DNA of 34,845 bases, from the NCBI GenBank assembly GCA_947628595.1, contig CANRAN010000001.1, forward strand, positions 1-34,845. Reading direction: 5' to 3'. Position 1 is the stretch's first letter; every line of letters starts with the position of its first letter. The position numbers were made by a program, and so were the translations under genes. Source of the stretch: an uncultured Clostridia bacterium (GTDB lineage: Bacteria > Bacillota > Clostridia > Oscillospirales > Acutalibacteraceae). Shown in pieces: positions 16,803 through 23,913 of the stretch. A model generated the notes under the pieces. It worked only from the letters and a program-made list of their open reading frames with translations. It ran no database searches and was not told where the DNA came from.

Positions 16803-17741
16803 TTAACTAAATAAATCAAAATATAGTCGTACCAAGTAGTTTACAAGATCAAACAAAGCAATATACACCGCCACTGCCGCAACCAGATACGGTCCAAACG
16901 CAAGATATGAGCCGAATCCGACTTCTCCGCCTGTTTCCTCGGCGGTTTGATCTGCTTTCTCTTCTCCGGACTGTACTTCTGTATCATCTGTTTTTGATAA
17001 TTCAGTATCAGCCTCGGAAGACAATGTCTCGTCACCCACATCCGTATCACCGATGTTTGAATCTTTGTCTGTCTTGCCATTTATGATATGAGATACAACT
17101 ATTATCACTACAAAACATACTGTTGCGGTTATAATTGCAATAAGAAACGCAGTGATCGTACCCGGAAAGCCTGTCAAAATACCCCCGGCAAGGAACAGCT
17201 TGACATCTCCAAAGCCCATTCCGTCCCGTTTATATACTATCATGCCTATAAAATCAATAAGCATCATAGATACTGCACCGATACCTGCCCCCGCAAGTGG
17301 GGACCACCATGCCGAATGGAATATATTATATCCTCTCACTATGTCATATACGCTTATCAGTACAGCAAGTATCCCTAAAATAATTGTAAACTGATCGGGT
17401 ATGATCTGATATTTTATATCTGCTATCGCTATAAGCAGACAGTCAAAGAGTATCAAAGCGAGTACACAAAAGTATATGTCATATCCCTTATTGAACTGAA
17501 GTCTGCAAAGCACAAGACACACCGATAACAATAAAGAAACAGCTATTCCCGATGGCAGATACTTCACTCTTTTACCGTTAAGCAATTCCTCTGACGGTGT
17601 TTCATTATAATCGCACAGCCATTTAGCCGGTATGTGATTAATAATGCAATAACCCAATGCAGTCAAAGCAAATCCGAGCGGTAAACACAATATCACCCAT
17701 ATCATTCCAATAGGTGAAGTCAAGTAACTAAGTGGCTGCAT
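16803..17741 (-). CDS. pilD: Prepilin peptidase (PilD/GspO family), unusual N-terminus
   Basis: A membrane aspartyl protease that cleaves prepilin leaders, 312 residues. Catalytic aspartates are likely Asp108 in IADIKYQIIPD and Asp179 in GMGFGDVK. Multiple hydrophobic segments occur throughout. The N-terminal cytoplasmic region, which in PilD carries a four-cysteine zinc motif and methyltransferase activity, is reduced to a loop with only LCDYNETP visible and no CxxC pair. Between the penultimate helices is a Glu/Asp/Thr/Ser-rich insert (about 222-274). The usual FGPYL motif returns right after it. GGAGAG precedes the start. It lies between the pilO-like gene and pilB. Confidence 0.9.
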   Translation of the reverse strand: MQPLSYLTSPIGMIWVILCLPLGFALTALGYCIINHIPAKWLCDYNETPSEELLNGKRVKYLPSGIAVSLLLSVCLVLCRLQFNKGYDIYFCVLALILFDCLLIAIADIKYQIIPDQFTIILGILAVLISVYDIVRGYNIFHSAWWSPLAGAGIGAVSMMLIDFIGMIVYKRDGMGFGDVKLFLAGGILTGFPGTITAFLIAIITATVCFVVIIVVSHIINGKTDKDSNIGDTDVGDETLSSEADTELSKTDDTEVQSGEEKADQTAEETGGEVGFGSYLAFGPYLVAAVAVYIALFDLVNYLVRLYFDLFS

Positions 17742-17766
17742 AAAAATCTCTCCGAACTATTATAAA

Positions 17767-18435
17767 TTAAGCAGCCGATGACTCTGTTGTCGTTGCTGTT
17801 GTGGCATTAGCCTGATTCTTTGTGATATCAAAGAAGTAAAGCTGAATTTCAAGCGTTGTTACATAAACCTTATCAGCACTGTTAGCATTCTGATTTGAAC
17901 CCTGTGCTGCCTGTTGATCATCATTAAACCGCTCACTGACAGATATCCTGCTTACAAAATAAGAACCATCGGACTCAGATTCAAAATACTTCAATGTTTC
18001 TATCAATTTCTTCTCCGTGGTTGTAAACGAAAAACTGATAGACGTCACATATAGCGGATCTCCCGTAGCCGATACTCTACCCTCACTATCGGGTGCTCTT
18101 TCATTAATCGAAAGGCTTGAAAGATCATAATCAAGATCCTTAAGCATATCTCTTATATCGTCTGCCGTTTTATCTGCATTAATAGTCAAAGCAGCACTCT
18201 TGGCTTCACATTCAGCCTTCATCTTATTTATACTTTCCTGCACCTCTGAGGCACGTGAAAGATAATCCTTATACATACTTATCTGCGAATCCGCAGAAGC
18301 ATGATCGGAATTATACTTGTCGATTTTCTGCGAAAACGGTATCTGCACAACAACAAGAAAAACGATACATATCAACACTATTAACAGGATTCCCCATACA
18401 AACTTAGGGATTTTCAAAGATTGTTTTTTGTCCAT
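17767..18435 (-). CDS. PilO-like pilus assembly membrane protein
   Basis: A 222-residue bitopic membrane protein. A short basic cytoplasmic tail (1-12) is followed by one membrane helix (about 13-33), then a coiled-coil-like stretch (about 35-85) and a ferredoxin-like soluble domain. That is the PilO layout, and the position directly after the PilM/PilN gene matches pilMNO order. Sequence conservation of PilO is low, so the name rests on topology and context. The C-terminal tail is Thr/Ala/Ser-rich. A GGAGGTAA ribosome binding site lies 6 nt upstream. It is expected to form the inner-membrane assembly complex with the PilN part of the neighbouring protein. Confidence 0.75.
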   Translation of the reverse strand: MDKKQSLKIPKFVWGILLIVLICIVFLVVVQIPFSQKIDKYNSDHASADSQISMYKDYLSRASEVQESINKMKAECEAKSAALTINADKTADDIRDMLKDLDYDLSSLSINERAPDSEGRVSATGDPLYVTSISFSFTTTEKKLIETLKYFESESDGSYFVSRISVSERFNDDQQAAQGSNQNANSADKVYVTTLEIQLYFFDITKNQANATTATTTESSAA

Positions 18436-18460
18436 TTTAGTTTACCTCCGTCAGGTTATA

Positions 18461-20284
18461 TCAGGCTGCGCTGCCATCTGAGCTTGCCTCTGAGGCTGCA
18501 CCGCTGCTTTGGGAGCTTTCCGATGCTTGAGAACTATCAGTTGTTGCTCCGGCATTACCGTCCGTTTCATTTTCCTTTGCCTCGCTTGCAGCCTCTTCAG
18601 CCTTTTGTAATGTTTCGTCTGTAACAACAACATTCAGATCAACCCTTACCCTTTGAACAGGATTAGTTCCGCCTCCGGTATTATCAGAAACTGCATTGAC
18701 GTTTATTGCATCCTCAAGCTTAAAGTACCCTGTATCTATAAGCTCATTTTTGAATTTGATAAAATCATCATATGTATCAAGGTCAATAGACGTACTCACC
18801 CTATGTGTTGAACAGTCAATGGTAAAATCGGTGCAAGACACAACCTTATCTCTTACCTGAGAAAGAAACTCCGTAGTTACCTCTGCGGACTTAAGACTCG
18901 TATCCGGAAGCATTTCAAGGTTACTTTCAATATTGGCAAGTTCCTCAGTCCATTGCTTCTCATCGTTTATAAGTTGCTTAGCCGGGGCATATTTGCTGTT
19001 ATTTAATTCAGCATTATCGTTTCTCTCCCGCAACTCAAGTGCTCCCCACCAACCAAGTACGGCAACTATCCATATAGCTGCCGCTACACCTATACCGGCT
19101 GTAATCATCTTTCCGAGTTTTTCGGTACTGTCATTAGCTATTGCTGTTAGGATGTTGGTTTCACCCATAAGAAGGTTAGCCTCGGGCTGCGGCATAGTCA
19201 GAACACCGTTAAGTGTTATGAACGATGAAGTGTCATAACCCCTTTCTGATGCAGAAGGATCAACCGCAGGCGGAAGTGTTCCTCCGGCAAACAGTCTTGT
19301 AACATTTTCTATGGGTGCGGTAAGTCCTATTTGCCGACAATAGTTAGCTATATTAGGGAGCTTTGCCAGTGCATCAACAAGTACAATCTCGTCAATGTCA
19401 AGGTGCTTCTGAGACATAACCAATCTCATGTTTCTCAGAACTTCCTGTGCTGCCGTATCAAGCATCATCATCGCCTGTTTACGTGTATTTGCAGACTTAC
19501 ACTTGTTACATACACCAAGACCCTCCTGACGGATAAGCTCAATAGCTCCCAGCTTACTCAAACCGAACTCAAGAGAGAACTGTTCCGCAATATCCTCAAG
19601 AACACTGGCATATGATTGCTGGAAAACTGGTGCACCGTTATGAAGAAGCACTATACGTGTTGAAACAAAATCCATGCTTATTACCGCAACAGCTCTTGTT
19701 GCCGAGTTGATATCCTCCTTTGCGGTATATAGCATACCTGCTATCGGAGGTACTATTTTTACTACATTTATACCTTCATTTGCAAAGGCGAATTTCAGGT
19801 TGGTAAGCAAATCCGTTTTTATTGCAAACAGAGATGCGGAGATTTCATCGTTCTTATTTGCCTTACCATACTGCTGACCGTATTCAAAATTAAGAATAGT
19901 ATACTTTTCAACTTCCTGATGAAGAACCTGTTCTGCCTCAACTCTTGCAAATGTCGGAAGGAGCTTTTCCTTTGCCGCCGGATGCTTGTATTCCTTACTT
20001 ATAAGAACATCCTCGTCCTCTATACATATAAAGACATCGCCAAGTACTATACTTGCACTTTCCGCACAACGCTTAACGAAAGCTGCCAGCTCATCACCCT
20101 TTTCATAGGGATGATCCTTAAGAGAATCATTCAACTCAAAGATCTGAGGAACCGAAAAAGTTGAAGCCAATGAAGGCCTTTTGTTTTTTACTGCAAAACC
20201 GCTGCCCTCGGGTTTATCATATTTCGCCGGGGTAAGAATGAGCAGACCTCTGGTTAATTGCAGTATTGTAGCTGTTGTTTCCAT
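18461..20284 (-). CDS. PilM-PilN fusion-like pilus assembly protein
   Basis: A 607-residue protein that seems to join two normally separate pilus components. Residues about 1-340 look like the actin-like PilM fold, including SMDFVSTRIVLLHNGAPVF (about 203-221), which resembles the PilM nucleotide-binding strand though the usual DIGxxxT residues are poorly kept. A single membrane helix (about 394-416) follows, then a coiled coil and an alpha/beta domain (about 420-560) as in PilN. The tail after 565 is Ser/Ala/Glu-rich and low complexity. There is one CxxC (259-262). The ribosome binding site is weak (GTGGTG). It is the first gene of the locus, behind a promoter at 20410-20438. Homology was judged by pattern and context. 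Confidence 0.8.
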   Translation of the reverse strand: METTATILQLTRGLLILTPAKYDKPEGSGFAVKNKRPSLASTFSVPQIFELNDSLKDHPYEKGDELAAFVKRCAESASIVLGDVFICIEDEDVLISKEYKHPAAKEKLLPTFARVEAEQVLHQEVEKYTILNFEYGQQYGKANKNDEISASLFAIKTDLLTNLKFAFANEGINVVKIVPPIAGMLYTAKEDINSATRAVAVISMDFVSTRIVLLHNGAPVFQQSYASVLEDIAEQFSLEFGLSKLGAIELIRQEGLGVCNKCKSANTRKQAMMMLDTAAQEVLRNMRLVMSQKHLDIDEIVLVDALAKLPNIANYCRQIGLTAPIENVTRLFAGGTLPPAVDPSASERGYDTSSFITLNGVLTMPQPEANLLMGETNILTAIANDSTEKLGKMITAGIGVAAAIWIVAVLGWWGALELRERNDNAELNNSKYAPAKQLINDEKQWTEELANIESNLEMLPDTSLKSAEVTTEFLSQVRDKVVSCTDFTIDCSTHRVSTSIDLDTYDDFIKFKNELIDTGYFKLEDAINVNAVSDNTGGGTNPVQRVRVDLNVVVTDETLQKAEEAASEAKENETDGNAGATTDSSQASESSQSSGAASEASSDGSAA

Positions 20285-20355
20285 AAATACACCACACTCT
20301 TAAAAAATTTTTCTCTGACTATCGGATAATTCCAATTGGAGAGTGCAAACTATAA

Positions 20356-20386
20356 AACCCATCGGTCGGATTCTGACCTTTGGGTT
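20356..20386 (-). promoter_or_regulatory. Hairpin in the leader of the pilus operon
   Basis: AACCCA (20356-20361) pairs with TGGGTT (20381-20386). An inner GGTC/GACC stem (20364-20367 with 2075-20378 read as 20375-20378) is separated by 2-nt internal loops. It lies about 70 nt before the start of the PilM-PilN gene. On the minus strand the stem is followed by TTATAG, so termination is weak at best. The function is unknown. Confidence 0.4.
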
Positions 20387-20409
20387 ATTTGTACAATGAT
20401 CCATACGTT

Positions 20410-20438
20410 AGAATATCCTTTTTATTAGTTTATCACAA
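20410..20438 (-). promoter_or_regulatory. Likely promoter of the pilus operon
   Basis: On the minus strand, TTGTGA (20433-20438) is followed by a 17-nt spacer and TATTCT (20410-20415), giving a leader of about 118 nt before the first pilus gene. Confidence 0.5.
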
Positions 20439-20481
20439 AAAAGACAAAAAGCCAATGATTTTTTTATAAAAAAATGTATTT

Positions 20482-20527
20482 TATGCATATCGTTGAAATT
20501 ACTATGCATATTTTTAGCATTATGCAC
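20482..20527. repeat. TATGCATA repeats upstream of the pilus promoter
   Basis: TATGCATA occurs at 20482-20489 and 20503-20510, exactly 21 bp apart (two helical turns). A related TATGCAC follows at 20521. They lie 44-90 bp upstream of the pil -35 box. The sequence is AT-rich, so chance is possible. Confidence 0.3.
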
Positions 20528-20742
20528 TAAAACTTTATAATTTAATTTATTCATTGTAAATAATGCAAAATTTTTATATAACAGTAATTTGGATTTTTTT
20601 ATTTTTATCTCGGTTTTTTTGTAACTCTTTAATGAAAGATGAAAAATACGAAAAAGAAATTTATATACCATTTATTGCAGAAAAAACCATAAACCGAACC
20701 CGTTATATTCATATTGCACTCAGTGTCGGAAATAAGGAATCA

Positions 20743-20778
20743 GGGAAAGGTATGCGTATTATCGAGCACACCTTTCCC
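20743..20778 (-). terminator. Hairpin after the LysM gene, likely terminator
   Basis: GGGAAAGGTATG (20743-20754) and CACACCTTTCCC (20767-20778) pair over 12 bp with one G-U pair. It lies 6 bp after the LysM stop codon. The T-tract on the minus strand is interrupted (TGATTCCTTATTT), so efficiency is uncertain. Confidence 0.5.
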
Positions 20779-20784
20779 CTCCCA

Positions 20785-21405
20785 TTATCTGAGTATTAGT
20801 ATCTGTCCGGGATATATCAGATCAGGGTTTGTCAGCTTATTAAGATTAATCAGATCAACTACTGTCGTTCCGAATCGTTTGGCTATCTTCCAGAGAGAAT
20901 CACCGCTGCGTACTGTATATTTATCAAGAGCAGACATATAATCCCTGCCTGGTATTCTGAGTATTTGACCAGGCTCAATCGAATTGATATCAGTTATACC
21001 GTTATAATCCGCAAGAGCCTCCGGCGTCGTATTGTACATCTTCGCTATATCGAAAAGACTATCCCCTCTCTTAACGATATATATGTCATCTCCCCCATCG
21101 TAAGGAAGCTTTATTACACGTCCGACCTCAAGCTTATCGGGATTTTTTATACCATTAAGCTCCGCAAGCCTTTCTACGGTAGTACCCCACATTTTTGCTA
21201 TATTATAAAGAGTATCTCCATTTTGTACGGTATATTCCGCTTTTTCTACGGGAGCAGGTGCAATTCGCAGTATCTGTCCTACTTTTATATCATTGACATC
21301 GGCAATACCGTTATATCTTGCTATGGTATTAACGTCCGTACCGAATTTTTTTGCGATTTTTTCGAGCGTATCGCCCGGTTCAACGACATATATAGTATTT
21401 TCCAT
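20785..21405 (-). CDS. Four-LysM-repeat protein without signal peptide
   Basis: A 206-residue protein made almost entirely of four LysM domains, at about 5-48, 57-99, 107-150 and 161-205. Each starts with a Y-x-V-x-x-G-D-T/S-L motif and ends with I-x-x-G-Q/R-x-I/L-x-I/L. LysM binds N-acetylglucosamine-containing glycans such as peptidoglycan. There is no signal peptide, catalytic domain or membrane helix. In spore formers, LysM proteins lacking a signal peptide (for example SafA and YaaH/SleL) are assembled on the forespore from the mother cell. That role is an inference here. AGGAGGG lies about 11 nt upstream of the ATG. It is a single gene, divergent from rsuA. Confidence 0.9.
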   Translation of the reverse strand: MENTIYVVEPGDTLEKIAKKFGTDVNTIARYNGIADVNDIKVGQILRIAPAPVEKAEYTVQNGDTLYNIAKMWGTTVERLAELNGIKNPDKLEVGRVIKLPYDGGDDIYIVKRGDSLFDIAKMYNTTPEALADYNGITDINSIEPGQILRIPGRDYMSALDKYTVRSGDSLWKIAKRFGTTVVDLINLNKLTNPDLIYPGQILILR

Positions 21406-21456
21406 AACTTATAATCCCTCCTATGATATAATATGCAGAAAAATTTTAAACGGGAT

Positions 21457-21485
21457 TTGTCATAAGTCTAAAGTTATGATAAAAT
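21457..21485 (+). promoter_or_regulatory. Sigma-A-like promoter of rsuA
   Basis: TTGTCA (21457-21462), a 17-nt spacer and TAAAAT (21480-21485), 41 bp before the rsuA start. Confidence 0.6.
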
Positions 21486-21526
21486 AGGTATGGATTTTAT
21501 AATTTATATTAACCGGAGGATATGAT

Positions 21527-22246
21527 ATGTCACTTCAGAGAATAGATAAAATACTTTCGACGCAAAATATAGCAACGAGAAGCGAAACCAAAACCCTTGC
21601 CAAAAAGGGGCTTATAAAGGTAAACGGCATAACAGTCCGAAAATCCGATGAAAAATTTGATCCCGAAAAAGCAGTGATAACAATAAACGGTATTGAGCTT
21701 GAATATAAAAGGCACTTATATATAATGATGAACAAGCCGTCGGGTGTACTTTCGGCAAGCCGTGATAAAAAGGATAAGACAGTTATAGATCTGCTGCCGG
21801 TGAATATGCGGCGTGAAGGGTTGTTTCCCGCCGGACGCCTTGACAAAGACACAGAAGGCTTTATTCTTATAACCGACGACGGCGAACTTGCACATAGGAT
21901 TCTTTCACCTAAAAGTCATGTGTACAAACTGTACGAAGTTATTTGCGATAAAGAACTTACCGAAAATGATGCGTGCCTTTTCTCCAAAGGTATTACAATG
22001 GGAGAAATAAGTTTTTTACCTGCCGAAATGAAGCTTACAGGTAAAAATTCCGCTCTCGTGGAAATATGCGAGGGAAAATTTCATCAAATCAAAAAAATGT
22101 TTCAAAGCATAGGTGCTGAGGTTACCTATCTGAAAAGACTACGCATAGGAGAACTTTTTCTTGATAAATCGCTGTCCCTTGGAGAATATAGAGAACTTGA
22201 AAATGAAGAAATTAATATGATTCTAAGTCGAAAGCATGGAATTTAA
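21527..22246 (+). CDS. rsuA: RsuA-family rRNA pseudouridine synthase
   Basis: A pseudouridine synthase of the RsuA/RluB/E/F family, probably acting on 16S rRNA, 239 residues. The N-terminal S4 RNA-binding domain (1-50) begins RIDKILSTQNIATRSE. The catalytic domain contains MMNKPSGVLSA and the motif GRLDKDTEG (103-111) with catalytic Asp106. A C-terminal EGKFHQIKKMF box matches the RsuA family. GGAGG lies 9 nt upstream of the ATG. The gene is transcribed alone, divergent from the LysM gene. The exact uridine modified is assumed from the family, not seen. Confidence 0.93.
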   Translation: MSLQRIDKILSTQNIATRSETKTLAKKGLIKVNGITVRKSDEKFDPEKAVITINGIELEYKRHLYIMMNKPSGVLSASRDKKDKTVIDLLPVNMRREGLFPAGRLDKDTEGFILITDDGELAHRILSPKSHVYKLYEVICDKELTENDACLFSKGITMGEISFLPAEMKLTGKNSALVEICEGKFHQIKKMFQSIGAEVTYLKRLRIGELFLDKSLSLGEYRELENEEINMILSRKHGI

Positions 22247-22345
22247 TTGATTTTTATATACATTATGCACAAAAAAGTAATATTTTTTTTGGGTTATGTA
22301 AATTATATCTAAAGACAAGGCTAATAATTTAGTTAAAAAAAGTAT

Positions 22346-22373
22346 TTTATTTTCTTGAAAAAAATGTTATAGT
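22346..22373 (+). promoter_or_regulatory. Possible promoter of the ABC ATPase gene
   Basis: TTTATT (22346-22351), a 16-nt spacer and TATAGT (22368-22373) with a TGn extended -10. The -35 is poor, and other AT-rich alternatives exist nearby. Confidence 0.4.
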
Positions 22374-22463
22374 AATAGTGTTAAATTTTGTATTAAAATT
22401 TCGCCAACGATAGCGGATGTGTATGTAGACAGAGTTATCTGCGGTGAACTCAGGAGGCAAATT

Positions 22464-23576
22464 ATGGCAAGTGTATCTTTAAGAAACGTTTACAAAATCT
22501 ATGACGGAAATGTTGAGGCTGTTAAGAATTTTAACCTTGAGATTGAAGATAAGGAATTTATTATCTTCGTTGGTCCCTCAGGCTGCGGTAAATCTACAAC
22601 TCTTCGTATGATTGCAGGCTTGGAGGATATTTCAAAGGGCGAGCTTTATATAGGTGATGTTCTTGCAAACGATATTTCCCCTAAGGACAGAGATATAGCG
22701 ATGGTGTTCCAGAACTATGCTCTTTATCCTCATATGACAGTTTATGATAACATGGCATTCGGTCTTAAGCTGAGAAAGACTCCGCCGGATGAGATCAGAC
22801 GTCGTGTTGAAGAGGCAGCGAGATCCCTTGATATAGCTCATCTTCTTGAGCGTAAGCCAAAGGCTCTCTCCGGTGGTCAGAGACAGCGTGTTGCACTTGG
22901 TCGTGCCATCGTTCGTGACCCGAAGGTATTCCTTCTCGACGAGCCGCTTTCAAACCTTGATGCAAAACTCAGAACTGCCATGAGAACCGAGATTTCAAAG
23001 CTTCACAAGAGACTCGGAACAACATTTATCTATGTAACACATGACCAGACCGAGGCTATGACGATGGCCGACCGTATAGTTGTTATGAAAGACGGTGTCA
23101 TCCAGCAGGTTGATACACCTCAGAACCTCTATGACAGACCTTGTAACCAGTTTGTTGCAGGATTTATGGGTACACCTCAGATGAACTTTATCGACTCGAC
23201 TATCGTCCGTTCGGGTGATGAGTACGGTATCCGTTTTGGTCAATATACGATTCCGCTCCCCGAGTCGAAGAATAAGAAGAATGTGCTTTCCCACTTTGTT
23301 GGCAAGGAAGTTGTTCTCGGAATACGTCCTGAAGATATACATGATGAGCCTGAATTCCTTGAAAAGGCTGAGGATGCTATCATCGAGGCGAATGTTGAAA
23401 TTACCGAGCTTATGGGTAATGAAATATATCTCTACCTCACAATCGAGGGTACTTCCTGTGTTGCACGTGTTGATCCATCATCCGTTGCAGAGGCAGGCGA
23501 AAGTGTTGAGGTCGCATTTGACGTTGAGAAGATACATATCTTCGACAAGCAGTATGAGAGAACCATAACAAACTGA
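22464..23576 (+). CDS. ugpC: Orphan sugar ABC-importer ATPase (MsmX/UgpC type)
   Basis: The ATPase subunit of CUT1-type carbohydrate ABC importers, 370 residues. Walker A is GPSGCGKST (37-45), the Q-loop follows at FQN (82-84), LSGGQ is at 135-139, Walker B is VFLLDEP (155-161), the D-loop is SNLDAKLR and the H-loop is VTHDQTE. The C-terminal third has the TOBE/regulatory domain, with GIRPEDIH. The start ATG 22464 is fixed by AGGAGG 8 nt upstream. No permease or binding-protein gene is nearby, as with B. subtilis MsmX, which energises several importers. A sharing role here is an inference from that family. A terminator follows at 23591. Confidence 0.93.
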   Translation: MASVSLRNVYKIYDGNVEAVKNFNLEIEDKEFIIFVGPSGCGKSTTLRMIAGLEDISKGELYIGDVLANDISPKDRDIAMVFQNYALYPHMTVYDNMAFGLKLRKTPPDEIRRRVEEAARSLDIAHLLERKPKALSGGQRQRVALGRAIVRDPKVFLLDEPLSNLDAKLRTAMRTEISKLHKRLGTTFIYVTHDQTEAMTMADRIVVMKDGVIQQVDTPQNLYDRPCNQFVAGFMGTPQMNFIDSTIVRSGDEYGIRFGQYTIPLPESKNKKNVLSHFVGKEVVLGIRPEDIHDEPEFLEKAEDAIIEANVEITELMGNEIYLYLTIEGTSCVARVDPSSVAEAGESVEVAFDVEKIHIFDKQYERTITN

Positions 23577-23590
23577 TGTAATATAAACAG

Positions 23591-23625
23591 AACCGGGCAG
23601 TCGTTGGGATTGTCCGGTTATTTTT
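23591..23625 (+). terminator. Terminator of the ABC ATPase gene
   Basis: AACCGGGCA (23591-23599) pairs with TGTCCGGTT (23611-23619) with one G-U pair. ATTTTTG follows. It starts 14 bp after the stop codon. Confidence 0.75.
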
Positions 23626-23645
23626 GTATTAGTTGACAATAATAA

Positions 23646-23684
23646 ACCCGACTGCAACATAAATTGATAATGTTTAAGTCGGGT
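23646..23684 (-). terminator. Likely terminator of the spoVM end of the priA cluster
   Basis: ACCCGACT (23646-23653) pairs with AGTCGGGT (23677-23684). An inner AACAT/ATGTT stem completes a long hairpin. Read on the minus strand, the stem is followed by TTATTATTG. It is convergent with the ABC terminator. Confidence 0.5.
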
Positions 23685-23724
23685 CATATTCTGACTTTTA
23701 AAAATAAGTAATAGTGGAGTAACC

Positions 23725-23777
23725 CCCGCCCACTAAGGGCGGGATTCACACCGGCGGCACGCCGACACTTATGCCGG
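23725..23777. repeat. GC-rich palindrome cluster overlapping the spoVM end
   Basis: CCCGCCC (23725-23731) pairs with GGGCGGG (23737-23743). CCGGC (23751-23755) pairs with GCCGG (23773-23777), with an alternative CGGCG/CGCCG hairpin inside. This is a clear GC peak in an otherwise AT-rich region. It covers the last codons of spoVM and its 3' side. It may be RNA structure or a repeated extragenic palindrome. Confidence 0.4.
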
Positions 23778-23861
23778 CTGCTTGGGGAGTTTTTTTATTC
23801 CGAATACCTTTCTCAGAAAAAAGCCCCAGAATTTCGGATTGTCTACTACAACTATCTTCAT
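23769..23861 (-). CDS. spoVM: Stage V sporulation protein SpoVM (30 residues)
   Basis: SpoVM is a tiny amphipathic helix that recognises the curved forespore membrane and anchors SpoIVA and the spore coat. This ORF encodes 30 residues. It shares the N-terminal Met-Lys, Pro9-Lys10-Phe11, Gly13, Arg17 and Gly21 with the 26-residue B. subtilis protein at the same positions. A strong GGGAGG lies about 8 nt upstream of the ATG. Synteny is decisive: it follows thiN at the end of the priA-def-fmt-rsmB-rlmN-prpC-prkC-rsgA-thiN cluster, as in Bacillus. The last four residues go beyond the usual length and are encoded partly within a GC-rich palindrome. It implies a spore-forming ancestry. Confidence 0.85.
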   Translation of the reverse strand: MKIVVVDNPKFWGFFLRKVFGIKKLPKQPA

Positions 23862-23913
23862 AAAAACTACCTCCCGAAATGAATACAATTTTCGCAGATA
23901 AGTATACGAAAAA

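Larger units (their letters stand above)
20285..20784. other. AT-rich intergenic region before the pilus operon
   Basis: A 500-bp gap. It contains the pil promoter and leader hairpin (20356-20438), TATGCATA-type repeats (20482-20527), a very AT-rich stretch with poly-T tracts (about 20560-20640), and a hairpin that probably ends the LysM gene (20743-20778). I see no convincing coding sequence in it. Confidence 0.55.

Noticed and set aside
20563..20799. 78-codon plus-strand frame between the pilus and LysM genes
   Set aside because: It is AT-rich, lacks a ribosome binding site, and runs through the likely LysM terminator hairpin.
23664..23692. Plus-strand TTGATA-17-TATTCT promoter-like match
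   Set aside because: It lies inside the convergent terminator hairpin and would drive RNA antisense to spoVM. Nothing else supports it.
23784..23796. GGGGAG followed by a run of seven T on the plus strand, looking like a terminator
   Set aside because: On the minus strand these bases are the Ile-Lys-Lys-Leu-Pro codons of spoVM. The T-run is explained by Lys codons.
23878..23907. Possible sigma-E promoter for spoVM (GTATACT, 15 nt, TATTCATT)
   Set aside because: Both boxes are imperfect, and the implied transcription start would fall on the ribosome binding site.
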